Shown here one piece after another: positions 26,386-35,394 of a DNA stretch of 61,774 bases. The stretch is from Thermosulfidibacter sp. GTDB lineage: Bacteria; Thermosulfidibacterota; Thermosulfidibacteria; Thermosulfidibacterales; Thermosulfidibacteraceae. Numbering within the stretch: position 1 is the stretch's first letter; the number at the start of each line of letters is the position of its first letter. Position numbers and translations under genes: made by a program. The stretch lies in contig JAGDVO010000008.1 in NCBI GenBank assembly GCA_023269715.1, positions 9,574 to 71,347 on the forward strand, given 5' to 3'. A model generated the notes under the pieces. It worked only from the letters and a program-made list of their open reading frames with translations, was not told the DNA's origin and ran no database searches.

Positions 26386-27314
26386 CGGTAATAGGTTCAA
26401 GCGGTTTTTTAGGTAGACATATAGTAAATACCCTTTTAAACTGTGGTTATAATGTAAGTGGTTTTTCAAGGAAGAAGGTTTTGTTTAATGATGAGAGGTT
26501 TAGTTGGCAATATCTTGATATAGAGGACAATAAGCTTGTTTTGGATATAGATTGGAAAAGATTTGATGCCGTGATACATAACAGTGGATTAGTTGCAACT
26601 AGTAATCCGGGGAGATTCTGGTCCGTTAATGCTAAGGGTACTGCTAATGTGGTTTGGGCTCTTGAGGAAGCTGGTTATAGTGGCAAGTTCGTATATGTGA
26701 GTTCCCTTGCTGTCTATGGTCCAGGGGAACATTCTGTTGGTGATGAGCCAAAGCCGATAAGTGAATATGGAAAATCAAAGCTATTTGCTGAAGAGATAGT
26801 TTCTAGGAGTGATTTAAACTGGTCTATAATACGTCCTCCTGTTATATTTGGTGAATACGATGCGGGGTTAAAGGGTATTGTAAGGATAGTTTCTAAAGGT
26901 ATAGGTGTAAAGTGGAATAAGCCTAAGAGAGTAAGTGTAGTCTACGCTGGTAATGTTGCTAGCGCTATAGTGGATATTGTTGAAAAGGCAGAAAAGAGCA
27001 CTATTTTTACTATCAAGGATGCTGATCTCACGTGGAGTGAATTTTCGGTCATTGTGTCAGAGCTAAGTGGGAGGAAAATCAAGTTTTGGATCACACTTGA
27101 TGATCTTATTGTAAAAGTTTTTTTCTATCCTGCTATAGTGTTTGGATGTGTAACCAGTAGGTCTACCTTTTTTAATAGGGACAAACTGAAAGAGCTTTTA
27201 GCTAGCTCTTGGACTTACAGAGAAACTAATATAGAAAGTCTAAGATACAGACCTAGGTATTCTCTGAGAGAAGCTCTCCTTTCCTCTATAGTAAATTGGT
27301 ACCTTGTAGAATAA
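26364..27314 (+). CDS. NAD(P)-dependent sugar epimerase/dehydratase (extended SDR)
   Basis: 316 residues. N-terminal Rossmann motif GSSGFLG (about 11-17), the VSSLAVYG strand and the catalytic Tyr-Lys pair in SEYGKSKLFAEE. C-terminal half suggests a hydrophobic stretch at FFYPAIVFG. Extended SDRs act on nucleotide sugars, sterols or flavonoids; the substrate is not evident. It is the last gene of the plus-strand run from 19501 and overlaps the aminotransferase by 22 bases. Confidence 0.8.
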   Translation: MAKRKNIAVIGSSGFLGRHIVNTLLNCGYNVSGFSRKKVLFNDERFSWQYLDIEDNKLVLDIDWKRFDAVIHNSGLVATSNPGRFWSVNAKGTANVVWALEEAGYSGKFVYVSSLAVYGPGEHSVGDEPKPISEYGKSKLFAEEIVSRSDLNWSIIRPPVIFGEYDAGLKGIVRIVSKGIGVKWNKPKRVSVVYAGNVASAIVDIVEKAEKSTIFTIKDADLTWSEFSVIVSELSGRKIKFWITLDDLIVKVFFYPAIVFGCVTSRSTFFNRDKLKELLASSWTYRETNIESLRYRPRYSLREALLSSIVNWYLVE

Positions 27315-27416
27315 GGACTTTTTAATGAAAGTCTAAGAATAAGTTTTTATTTGCAAGGTAAGTAGTTCTGTAGTAAGTGGAAGTGTGGATTATCACAATT
27401 GTATGAGGGTGGCCTA

Positions 27417-27653
27417 TGAATGCTAGATTATTGTTGGTTCTTTTTGCTGGCTGGGATTACTCTAGCTCCCTTTGGTAGTTATGGTGATTGTTCCGATCGT
27501 TATGGTATTAGTGGTATTTCCGTAATAACAGCAGGATTCATTCTATGGTTTCCTACTTCTATAAAGTTCTTACCTGGGTGGGTGGTTTCTGCTAGGTCTT
27601 GTGTAATGTCTCGTGTACCTCTACTCATACACTTCAGGTTGCTAATTGATTAA
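27417..27653 (+). pseudogene. Decayed small membrane protein gene
   Basis: An ATG at 27417 follows GAGGGTGG and encodes a hydrophobic start (MNARLLLVLF) that hits a stop soon. The next frame continues sensibly as LAGITLAPFGSYGD and further hydrophobic residues if one T is removed from the T run near 27441. Later pieces move to a third frame. This fits a decayed one- or two-TM protein. A VKOR- or CcdA-like partner of the thioredoxin relic downstream is possible but not shown. The rest of 27315-27416 holds nothing I can recognise. Confidence 0.4.
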
Positions 27654-27680
27654 TTTATCGCGGTTGTGATATATTTTTCC

Positions 27681-28063
27681 ATGACATATTTTAAAAAATT
27701 ATCGTTTTTTGATTCAGTGCCTTTACTTTTTGTCTGTTTCATCTACATATTATAAAGAAGACTCGTTATTCTTTATCTTTTCTGGACTAAAGGATGTCCA
27801 CATTGTGCTAAAGAAAAATTGTTTCTTTTTGATTTAAGGAAAAAATATCCGTTACTTCAAGTTAAAGATTATGAAATTTCCCTTCCAGGTTCGACAAGCA
27901 TTTTCCAAACAATGTCAAAACTTATAATATAAATCCAAGAGGAGTTCCTGTGACATTTGTTGGTAATAAGGCACTAATTGGGTTTTCAGAGGAAACTGCA
28001 TTCCAGATTGAAGAAACTGTAAAACATTGCCCTAAGGATACCCCGCGAAGTTCCTCTTTATAA
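27681..28063 (+). pseudogene. Decayed periplasmic thioredoxin-like gene
   Basis: Three frames join into one thioredoxin-like protein. A signal-like start (MTYFKKLSF) is followed by CLTFLSVSSTYYKEDSL in the next frame. Then comes YLFWTKGCPHCAKEK with a CPHC redox motif, and in another frame NINPRGVPVTFVGNKALIGF, the cis-Pro region. The frame changes fall at the T run 27705-27710, near TTATTC at 27766-27771 and at CCAGG 27885-27889, each explained by one base gained or lost in a short homopolymer. The last frame ends at TAA 28061-28063. The CxxC protein may have served cytochrome or disulfide maturation. Clearly non-functional as written. Confidence 0.65.
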
Positions 28064-28084
28064 CTCTTTATAAATAATTAATGA

Positions 28085-28112
28085 TTGATTTCCTTTTCTG
28101 TTGTGGTATAAT
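28085..28112 (+). promoter_or_regulatory. Promoter of the 17-haem cytochrome operon
   Basis: TTGATT at 28085-28090, a 16-base spacer and a perfect TATAAT at 28107-28112, about 30 bases before the ATG at 28142. Confidence 0.6.
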
Positions 28113-28141
28113 ATCCCAAACTCTGTAGTAAGGAGCGAAGG

Positions 28142-30136
28142 ATGAGAGGAATAATAATGGGGGGTGTAATTGTTGTGTGCTTTTTGCTTTTATATTTAGT
28201 TAATGATGCTATCTCAGATGATGTAAAGTCCTGTTTGCGATGTCACGGGATAAAAACACTTTCGAAACAATTAGAAAAAGGACCCTCCCTTTCTCTTTAC
28301 ATTGATGGTGCTAAATTTGAAAAATCTGTTCATGGAGCTATGGATTGTTCCTCCTGTCATCCTGATATTACAATGAAAAATCATCCAAGGCCCAAAAAGG
28401 TATCTGACAAAATGGTGTATGTCAAAGAATTTTCAAAAAATTGCTTAACCTGTCATGATCAAGATTCTTTAATGAAACCAAAAATGCATGGAGAAATTGT
28501 AAAAAAAGGTGTAATTTTATGTGCCCAATGTCATGGTTCTCACTATATTGGTTCCATAAAAGAGTGGAAGGATAAAGTATCTTTTGATGACTACTGTTTA
28601 ACCTGTCATCAGTTTAATATGACTAAGACTTTGCCAAGCAAAGAAAAGGTTTCTCTCAAAATAGATGAACAGGAAATTAAAAGTTCTGTTCATGCTAAAT
28701 TTCAGTGTCTGGTCTGCCATGATGATTTCTCGAAAGTAGATCATCCTGTTTACAACTATAAAAGTAAATCAGAATACAGAACAAGAATGGTTGCTATTTG
28801 CATAAAATGTCATACCAACAAAGAACTTCAGAAAAATCTTGCTCATTATGCTCTGACTAAAACAGCTTCGTGCATTGAATGTCATGGTTATCATGGAGTA
28901 AAATCGGTTAAGACTGTCAAGTCTCTTCCTGAAAATCAATATTGCTTAAAATGCCACAGCAGTAGTATTGTTATGAAGATGAAAAATGGAGAAACTCTGT
29001 CAGTTCAGGTAAAGGAAAGTGATCTTTTAAGTTCTGTCCATAAAAAATTAAAATGCACAGATTGCCATAAAGAGTTTTCCACAACTCAGCATCCTGTAAG
29101 AAACTTTGATTCCGTTAAAGATTACAGAGCAAAAGCGAAAGATGTTTGTAACAATTGTCATCAGGATGCAGTTATAAAGTATGATATGAGTATTCACGCA
29201 GAAGCTCTTAAGAAGGGTAATCAACAATCTCCCGATTGTCTTAAATGTCATGGTTATCATAAGGTAGCATTAATCACAAAAGACAGAAACGCAAGTTCTG
29301 AACTCTGTATAAGGTGCCATTCCGAATCGGGCCAGGCATTCAAAGTAAGTGTTCACCAAAAAGCTATTAATGATGGTAAGCAGAATGCTCCAACATGTGC
29401 TTCCTGTCACAATTCCCATGATGTTTTACCAACGAATGTAGCAAAACTTGGAGATTCTTGTGCTAAATGTCATAAAAATGTTAAGATAAGCCATAATAAA
29501 TGGCTTTGGAATCCTCCTGTAAGGCTCACAACATTTGTAGATGCTCATTTTGATTCTGCATCCTGTGCTGCCTGCCATACAACAGTTAATAAGGCAATTT
29601 ATCTTACATTTGTTGACAGAGGTAAGAAAAAACCTTTAACAGAAGCTGAGGTTGCCAAGATATTTGGTGTTGATGTGAAAGATGTGAAGAGTAAATTGGA
29701 TTGCAACAATGATGGAAAAGTTCAACAAGAAGAGCTCTGGCAGTTTATTTCTACAATAAAAGCAAAATCAAATGCGAATCTTTCAGGCAGAATTGATGTT
29801 TTAAATTCTAGTGATGCCCATAAGATAGAACCAAAATCAAAAGCTATAAAAGACTGTGCAGTATGTCATAATCCACTAGCTACCTTTGCTACAAAGCTTG
29901 AAATTAACAGGGAAGGTGAAAAGCCTATTAAATTTGTCCTTGACAACAAAGTATTAAACTCAGTCTATGCAATACCGAATATCAAGGACTTTTATGTACT
30001 GGCATTAACGAAAATAAAAATCCTTGATACCTTATTCTTTATTGCTTTGTTGGGTGGAATAGCGGTTCCTGTAGGGCATGTAACTCTTAGAATTTTAACC
30101 GCACCAATTAGAAGAAAAAGAAGGGAGGGTAAATAA
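28142..30136 (+). CDS. Membrane-anchored 17-haem c-type cytochrome
   Basis: 664 residues. An N-terminal signal or anchor (about 5-21) precedes 17 CxxCH haem motifs, the first at 31-35 and the last at 572-576. Between motifs 16 and 17 lies an EF-hand-like loop, D-C-N-N-D-G-K-V-Q-Q-E-E at 520-531. A C-terminal TM helix (about 622-645) ends in a basic tail RRKRREGK. The repeated pattern of paired haems with SVH spacers (SVHGAMDCSSCH, SVHAKFQCLVCH, SVHKKLKCTDCH) suggests internal duplication. The stop overlaps the ATG of the cytochrome b gene, so the two probably form a quinol-linked electron conduit. AAGGAG ribosome site. Codon use leans to ATT and AAA, unlike the neighbours. Confidence 0.93.
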   Translation: MRGIIMGGVIVVCFLLLYLVNDAISDDVKSCLRCHGIKTLSKQLEKGPSLSLYIDGAKFEKSVHGAMDCSSCHPDITMKNHPRPKKVSDKMVYVKEFSKNCLTCHDQDSLMKPKMHGEIVKKGVILCAQCHGSHYIGSIKEWKDKVSFDDYCLTCHQFNMTKTLPSKEKVSLKIDEQEIKSSVHAKFQCLVCHDDFSKVDHPVYNYKSKSEYRTRMVAICIKCHTNKELQKNLAHYALTKTASCIECHGYHGVKSVKTVKSLPENQYCLKCHSSSIVMKMKNGETLSVQVKESDLLSSVHKKLKCTDCHKEFSTTQHPVRNFDSVKDYRAKAKDVCNNCHQDAVIKYDMSIHAEALKKGNQQSPDCLKCHGYHKVALITKDRNASSELCIRCHSESGQAFKVSVHQKAINDGKQNAPTCASCHNSHDVLPTNVAKLGDSCAKCHKNVKISHNKWLWNPPVRLTTFVDAHFDSASCAACHTTVNKAIYLTFVDRGKKKPLTEAEVAKIFGVDVKDVKSKLDCNNDGKVQQEELWQFISTIKAKSNANLSGRIDVLNSSDAHKIEPKSKAIKDCAVCHNPLATFATKLEINREGEKPIKFVLDNKVLNSVYAIPNIKDFYVLALTKIKILDTLFFIALLGGIAVPVGHVTLRILTAPIRRKRREGK

Positions 30137-30768
30137 TGAAGAAGATATATCTTCATCCATTACCGGTTAGAATCTGGCATTGGATAAATGCCATAGGTTT
30201 TATAGTACTTATACTTACTGGGGCTCAAATAAGATTTGCTGATTCAATGGGACTTATGAGTTTTGAAACAGCTGTTCAAATTCATAGCTGGTTTGGTTTT
30301 ATATTACTTGCAAACTATTTTATCTGGCTTTTTTATTATCTTTTTTCAGGGAAACTATTTAAAATATATATTCCACCATTCTGGAAGCCAGTAGAGTTTA
30401 TAAGAAATTCATTAAGGCAGGTAAAATACTATGGATATGGAATTATGGTGGGGGATAAAAATCCCCATCATCCAACACCGGAAAACAAATTTAATCCTTT
30501 GCAGCAGGTCTCGTACCTGATGATTATGGTAGCTTTAATTCCTTTACAGATACTTACAGGACTTATGTTATGGGATCCTAAGTTTTTTAGCTCGCTGATA
30601 AATATAATTGGAGGAATTCAAATAGCAACACTTATTCATACTGGTTTATGGATATTCTTTAGCGCCTTTATAATTGTTCACTTCTATCTTGCTACACTGG
30701 GACATACGCCGATGGCGCATATTAAGGCAATGATTACGGGTTATGAAGAAGAATATGAGGAGCACTGA
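30136..30768 (+). CDS. Diheme cytochrome b subunit (cytochrome b561/HyaC-like)
   Basis: 210 residues with four TM helices (about 17-35, 50-72, 122-146, 163-187). Candidate haem ligands are His15 (RIWHW), His50 (QIHSW), His168 (LIHTG) and His182 (IVHFY), the arrangement of the Ni,Fe-hydrogenase cytochrome b/b561 family. Such subunits pass electrons between the quinone pool and periplasmic haem or FeS partners. It starts within the TAATG of the 17-haem gene, one base overlap, so the pair is translationally coupled. No hydrogenase, FeS or molybdopterin subunit accompanies it. Confidence 0.9.
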   Translation: MKKIYLHPLPVRIWHWINAIGFIVLILTGAQIRFADSMGLMSFETAVQIHSWFGFILLANYFIWLFYYLFSGKLFKIYIPPFWKPVEFIRNSLRQVKYYGYGIMVGDKNPHHPTPENKFNPLQQVSYLMIMVALIPLQILTGLMLWDPKFFSSLINIIGGIQIATLIHTGLWIFFSAFIIVHFYLATLGHTPMAHIKAMITGYEEEYEEH

Positions 30769-30855
30769 TAAAATAAAAAGCGTGAAACCGAAAGATTGTA
30801 TCCAATAATTCTCAAAAAGGAGTGTCGTGATTTGTACTGTTAGCCGAAACACCCG

Positions 30856-31428
30856 CTAGAACAGTTTACTATTTACAGCCTTAATGAAATCTTGCAGGGC
30901 TTTGTCCTTGCTTCTGACCGAATAATATTTATCACTGCCCGTCTGACTATCATCCATATAATGCGGTTGTAAACGAATTTTTCGGCAATGGTTTTGCTGA
31001 TTGGATGGCTCTTCTCAATGTTGCCATAGATTACAACGGACTTCCTGCTTGTTAGGATGGCTATTTTGAACATCTTCAGTAGCCTTGAAAAATACCTGGC
31101 TACTATTTGCTTGCATCTTTGAGTTTCGTAGTCTTGCTCCTAACCCCTAAAAAGGGCATTGCGGCTAGCGTTTTACTGATAAAAGAAGTTGCCGGAGATA
31201 GTAATGTAGTAAAAATAACCCATTTAACAATGTGATAAATAATACTGTTTCTTCCATCAGGACCCTTTTCATAATTAAAAACTCCTCTTTATAAGTATTT
31301 TTCATCTAACTTATTTGTATCCGAATATGGTTCGGATATACCCCTAATTTTGGAGTAATATCCAAAGACCTTGCGTGTCCCAACTCTGACAAAAGACCAA
31401 AGAGTCCATTTTTGAAATTTTTTGTCAT
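30856..31428 (-). pseudogene. Decayed gene of unknown family, minus strand
   Basis: A strong GGGAGGGA and ATG at 31428 start a frame that becomes protein-like after adding one A in the A run at 31418-31423, giving WTLWSFVRVGTRKVFGYYSK. It then runs to an in-frame UAA at 31289-31291 and on through KWVIFTTLLSPATSF. A one-base loss near 31131 switches to DYETQRCKQIVARYFSRLLK and KIAILTSRKSVVIYGNIEKS. A further one-base loss in a C run near 30965 gives VYNPHYMDDSQTGSDKYYS and the end at UAG 30856-30858. The reconstructed product of about 190 residues has one or two hydrophobic segments. I do not recognise the family. 30769-30855 shows no gene. Confidence 0.5.
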
Positions 31429-31464
31429 TTATCCCTCCCTTTATCAAGATTCAAACCGTTTATC

Positions 31465-31775
31465 TTGTTCAATATTTTTAGTACTCACATGTGTATAAAT
31501 CCTGGTAGTTTTGCTATCCTTTCTATCCTCCCTCAGCTTCCCGATGAGATAGTTTTTCTACTACTTACCGCTCCTCTTGAACAGAAAATCGATCCTTGTG
31601 ATCTTTTAACGGATAGAGAAAAACAGATTTTCAAGTTGCTTGCAGAAGGATATATCCACAAGGAGATCACTGATATGCCGGGTATAAGTGTTAGAACAGT
31701 TATTGTTCATGGAACAAATATAGCTAAAAACTTGATCTTAAGAGTAAGGCGGACATAGTAAAGTTTGCGATTTAA
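31465..31775 (+). pseudogene. Remnant of a LuxR-type response regulator
   Basis: The C-terminal LuxR helix-turn-helix is recognisable as LLTDREKQIFKLLAEGY, HKEITDMPGISVRTVIVHGTN and IAKNLILRVR. The usual LGISxRTVEVHRxNIMxKL residues are partly eroded, including Pro in place of Leu. The frame then ends early, but the next frame carries ADIVKFAI and a stop at 31773-31775, the usual ending, if one G is restored at 31748-31749. Upstream of 31594 no receiver domain can be read. A relic of a two-component regulator, perhaps once controlling the cytochrome operon. 31776-31839 holds nothing certain. Confidence 0.55.
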
Positions 31776-31839
31776 AGGAGAATAATTAAGCTCGATAAAA
31801 TAAGAGACACAGAGATAATCCTTCTAGTGAAGATGAATT

Positions 31840-33204
31840 CTAAATAAACTTTACAGGATAGTTTCCTGTGAAGCAGGCGATACAGAATGGGTTATCCAAC
31901 AAACTATAGCCTATTGACTCTAACATTCCTTCTAAAGAAAGGAATTGTAAGCTATCGGCTGTTATGTATTTCCTTATTTCTTCAACGGTATGACTTGATG
32001 CTATTAGTTCCTTTCTTGTAGGAGTATCTATACCGTAGAAGCAAGGTGAGATTATAGGTGGTGAACTTATTTTCATATGGACCTCCTTTGCTCCACCCTT
32101 TCTCAACATCTTCACGATCCTTCTTGAGGTTGTCCCTCTTACTATTGAATCGTCTATTACAATTACCCTTTTCCCTTCTAGAACACTTCTTACAGGGTTT
32201 AGCTTCACTTTAACTCCAAAATGCCTTATTTTCTCTGTTGGCTCTATGAAGGTCCTATGTACGTAATGATTCCTTATTATCCCTAGTTGGAATGGAATTC
32301 TCGATTGTTCTGAAAATCCAAGGGTAGCTACTATACCAGAATCGGGGACTGGCACAACTATGTCAGCTTCTGTCGTACTTTCCATTGCAAGTCTCTTACC
32401 AAAGTTGTATCTTACAGTGTACACGTCCTTGCCGAATATCTTAGAGTCTGGCCTTGCAAAGTATATGAATTCGAATATGCAAAAGTTTGGTTTTTCTTCT
32501 TCAAATGGAAACCAAGATTCGAGCCCCTCTTTGGTTATAACTAATACCTCTCCGGGTTCTATGTCCCTTATGTAGTCTGCTCCTACTATATCAAGGGCAC
32601 ATGTTTCTGAGACCACGAAATATGTATCATCTCTCTTTCCTAAACAGAGGGGTCTAAACCCCCATGGATCCCTTACCGCGTATAGCTCTCTCTCCTTTAG
32701 TATAAGTAGCGAGAATGCCCCTTTTAGTTGTCCAAGAGCGTAATTCAAACTGTCTCTAAAGTTGTTGAATGGGCTTTTGGCTATAAGGTGAATTATAACC
32801 TCTGTGTCAGATGTTGATTGGAATATAGCTCCGCTTTCCTCTAGCTCTTTTCTTAACTTGAAGGAATTTACAATATTACCGTTGTGCACTATTGCGAGAT
32901 TTCCAAACCTGAAGTTTACAAGAAATGGCTGGGCATCCTGTAGAGACGTTTGGCCACTTGTTGAGTATCTGTTATGACCTATTGAGGCAAAGCCTTTAAG
33001 GTATTCAATGTCTGTTTTTTGGAATATGTCAACCACAAGCCCCATCTTTTTTACTACTCTTATTTCCTCTCCGTTTGTAGTTGCTATACCTGCACTTTCC
33101 TGTCCTCTGTGTTGTAAGGCGTATAGACATAGGTAGGTTAGGTTTGCTGATTCTGGACTTCCGTATACTCCTGCTATTCCGCACTTTTCGCCTATTTCGA
33201 ACAT
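31840..33204 (-). CDS. purF: Amidophosphoribosyltransferase
   Basis: First committed step of purine synthesis, making phosphoribosylamine from PRPP and glutamine. 454 residues. The N-terminal nucleophile is Cys8 in KCGIAGV after a short propeptide (MFEIGEK). PRPP motif [13 protein letters not shown] near residue 350. Cysteines in FCIFEF, SPCFYG and FCIACF match the four ligands of the [4Fe-4S] cluster of the B. subtilis-type enzyme. It directly follows the Nudix gene with no gap. Confidence 0.96.
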   Translation of the reverse strand: MFEIGEKCGIAGVYGSPESANLTYLCLYALQHRGQESAGIATTNGEEIRVVKKMGLVVDIFQKTDIEYLKGFASIGHNRYSTSGQTSLQDAQPFLVNFRFGNLAIVHNGNIVNSFKLRKELEESGAIFQSTSDTEVIIHLIAKSPFNNFRDSLNYALGQLKGAFSLLILKERELYAVRDPWGFRPLCLGKRDDTYFVVSETCALDIVGADYIRDIEPGEVLVITKEGLESWFPFEEEKPNFCIFEFIYFARPDSKIFGKDVYTVRYNFGKRLAMESTTEADIVVPVPDSGIVATLGFSEQSRIPFQLGIIRNHYVHRTFIEPTEKIRHFGVKVKLNPVRSVLEGKRVIVIDDSIVRGTTSRRIVKMLRKGGAKEVHMKISSPPIISPCFYGIDTPTRKELIASSHTVEEIRKYITADSLQFLSLEGMLESIGYSLLDNPFCIACFTGNYPVKFI

Positions 33205-33642
33205 CTAGTACCTTCCCTTAAAGTAGTCTTCGATTATATCTCTGTGGTCAAAAACTATATCTTGAGGTAGATCTTCATAGTTAAAGGTTTTAGCCTCCTT
33301 TGCATCATCTCCAGCTTTTAGGGTTCCTCTACCTTCTGCTATAAAAACAACCGTTATAGTGTGGAATCTAGGGTCCCTCTTTGGATCAGAGTAAGCATGG
33401 AACTGCCTTTTGAGAGTAACATCGAGCCCAGTTTCTTCTTTTGCTTCTCTTACAGCCGCTTCTTCTAGTGTTTCGTTGTACTCTACAAACCCGCCGGGTA
33501 AGGCCCATCCGATAGGTGGATTTTTTCGTCTTACCAGTACGATTCCTCCCTGGTACTCTATGATGATATCCACTGTAGGAATTGGGTTCCTGTATACTTC
33601 TATTTTCATACCGCATTTTGGACAGCTTATGAAATCTTTCAT
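33205..33642 (-). CDS. Nudix hydrolase
   Basis: 145 residues. Nudix box GX5EX7REUXEEXGU is intact around 51-73 ([18 protein letters not shown] then KEETGL). The N-terminal CPKCG pair may be half of a zinc ribbon. The family includes ADP-ribose and oxidised-nucleotide pyrophosphatases; substrate unknown. It overlaps the KAS-like gene by four bases (ATGA) and abuts purF, so the three form one operon. Confidence 0.85.
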   Translation of the reverse strand: MKDFISCPKCGMKIEVYRNPIPTVDIIIEYQGGIVLVRRKNPPIGWALPGGFVEYNETLEEAAVREAKEETGLDVTLKRQFHAYSDPKRDPRFHTITVVFIAEGRGTLKAGDDAKEAKTFNYEDLPQDIVFDHRDIIEDYFKGRY

Positions 33643-34784
33643 TTTATTACCTCCAGTAGTAGGGCGCTATAGAAGCCTCCAAAAGCACTACTTAGTGATA
33701 TGACGTATTTTCCGTTGAATTCCCTTTCTTCGAGTACTAGATCTATATTGCCACAATTTGGATCTATGGTATCAGTATTCTTTATTGGTGGGATCTTGCC
33801 GCTTTTTAGTACTTCAAGTAGATAGATCGTTTCTACAAGTCCACTTGATGTGAGTGTATGTCCGAATTCTGGTTTTAAAGCGGTTATAGGAGTCTTTTTA
33901 CCAAAAATTCTCTCATAGACTCTTCCTTCTACGTAGTCGTTCATTTTTGTCCCCGTTGCATGAGCCTTTATAACTATTTCTTCTGCCTTATCTATGTTTA
34001 CTATTAAATCTTTTATGACGTTTTCGATTTCATAACCACTTTCATCCATGGCAAACATATGATAGGAGCTACTTATAGATTTATAGCCTATTATTCTCGC
34101 TAGTGGATCCTTTTTAAGTATCTTAGCCAATCTATTTCCTACTACAAGTGCAATAGTTATGTTGTCCGCAAATATTGTACCGTCCCTATTTATGTCAAAG
34201 GGTTTTATGGTTCCACTTTTCGACACTACTTGTAGATTCTTATGATAACCCGTTCTTATAGGGGTTGCTAAACTGTTTATAGTAAGGATTATTACAAGGT
34301 CGAAACCTTCTTCTATTATTCTTCTTGAAATTCCAAGAAGATCCAGTCCTGAGGTACACACATGGTCTATGCCAAGTCCGTAGTAGTACTTTATGCCTAA
34401 GTATGAGGCCACAAGAAAATTGATTAGATTATGCGTGATTATAAATCCATCCATGGGACTTATCTTTTCTGGGTGATCAAAGGTTTGAATCGTTAGAAGA
34501 TCCCTTTCTCTGTCGATTTTCCCTGCAACGATTATAGCCACCTTTAGATTTTCCCTGTCTACCATTAACTCTTCGATTTTTAGTTCATCTATCAGTTTTA
34601 TTGTGCACTTTAATACTTCGGGAAGTTTATTGTAGTGTTTGTAGGGTTTTAGAGGTTTATAGTCCTTTACTATCTCTTTCCAGTTTATGTATCCGTAAAA
34701 GTCCACTGGCAAAAAAGACGGAGCATTAAAGTCATTTGCTTTTATATATTTACCACCGACTAAAAAGGCGTCCATGGCAAACAT
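33639..34784 (-). CDS. Divergent beta-ketoacyl synthase-like protein
   Basis: 381 residues of the thiolase/KAS fold. The Cys-His-His set is present: Cys in [11 protein letters not shown] (about 148), His in [11 protein letters not shown] and His in [12 protein letters not shown]. So it could catalyse Claisen condensation. The N-terminal 100 residues lack the usual KAS glycine-rich VVVTGxG opening and are unlike FabF. No ACP or other fatty acid genes are nearby. The start may be the second ATG three codons in: no ribosome site is visible and a TATATA box sits just before the first ATG. First gene of the operon with Nudix and purF. Confidence 0.75.
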   Translation of the reverse strand: MFAMDAFLVGGKYIKANDFNAPSFLPVDFYGYINWKEIVKDYKPLKPYKHYNKLPEVLKCTIKLIDELKIEELMVDRENLKVAIIVAGKIDRERDLLTIQTFDHPEKISPMDGFIITHNLINFLVASYLGIKYYYGLGIDHVCTSGLDLLGISRRIIEEGFDLVIILTINSLATPIRTGYHKNLQVVSKSGTIKPFDINRDGTIFADNITIALVVGNRLAKILKKDPLARIIGYKSISSSYHMFAMDESGYEIENVIKDLIVNIDKAEEIVIKAHATGTKMNDYVEGRVYERIFGKKTPITALKPEFGHTLTSSGLVETIYLLEVLKSGKIPPIKNTDTIDPNCGNIDLVLEEREFNGKYVISLSSAFGGFYSALLLEVIK

Positions 34785-34801
34785 TTATATATCTCTATTA
34801 G

Positions 34802-34830
34802 TTGAAAAAAGCAAATAACTTAATTATTAT
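34802..34830 (+). promoter_or_regulatory. Promoter of the 34.9-43.2 kb operon
   Basis: TTGAAA at 34802-34807, a 17-base spacer and TATTAT at 34825-34830, upstream of the GTG start at 34861. Confidence 0.5.
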
Positions 34831-34860
34831 TCGTAAAAATAAAGCTGGGGAGGTATCAAG

Positions 34861-35394
34861 GTGGAAGAGTTAAAGAATAGCGAATTCAAAAAAGAGAATG
34901 TTTTAGAAGAAAAGGTTGAAGGCACCAAGCTTGATAAGTTTACCAATGTTGGAGAAAGTAGAGATTCTTCTGCCGACAGGAGGCTTATTTGGGGGGCTAT
35001 TGTATTTGCAATTATTGCCCTTATAATGTCCGTATTTGGTTTGATATCGGTTAGAAAGCTGATGGATGTTGAAGAGGATGTGAAAAAGTTGGAAAAGAAC
35101 GTTAGTTATACAAAACACAAGTTTACCATCCTTACATCTCTTGAGAGAATATACACTTTAACGATGGTGGATAGGGATTACGATGCTGCAAAGAAGGAGC
35201 TGGTTCTACTTAAGGCGGAGTATGGTGCTATAAAAGATTCTTTAAGCGATGAGGAGAGGAAGAAGGTAGATAGTGTAATAGGAGAGTTGGAGAATGAGAT
35301 AAATAGAGGTCCAAGTCCTATACCACGTTTGGTAAATGAACTTAGGACCCTCTTTTCTACTAAGGAACTTCCAAGTACACAAAGTAAGAAATGA
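34861..35394 (+). CDS. Membrane-anchored coiled-coil protein, unknown
   Basis: 177 residues, not recognised. A charged N-terminal tail (1-40) precedes one TM helix (about 43-63). The rest is helical and Lys/Glu-rich (VEEDVKKLEKNV and on), compatible with a coiled coil and a short helical bundle. The start is GTG with a clear GGGGAGGT upstream. It is the first gene of the operon and overlaps the ABC ATPase gene (ATGA), hinting at a joint role, but no direct evidence links them. Confidence 0.7.
   Translation: MEELKNSEFKKENVLEEKVEGTKLDKFTNVGESRDSSADRRLIWGAIVFAIIALIMSVFGLISVRKLMDVEEDVKKLEKNVSYTKHKFTILTSLERIYTLTMVDRDYDAAKKELVLLKAEYGAIKDSLSDEERKKVDSVIGELENEINRGPSPIPRLVNELRTLFSTKELPSTQSKK

Noticed and set aside
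30646-30852. 68-codon minus-strand frame opposite the cytochrome b end
   Set aside because: Overlaps the conserved last TM helix of cytochrome b on the opposite strand; no independent support.
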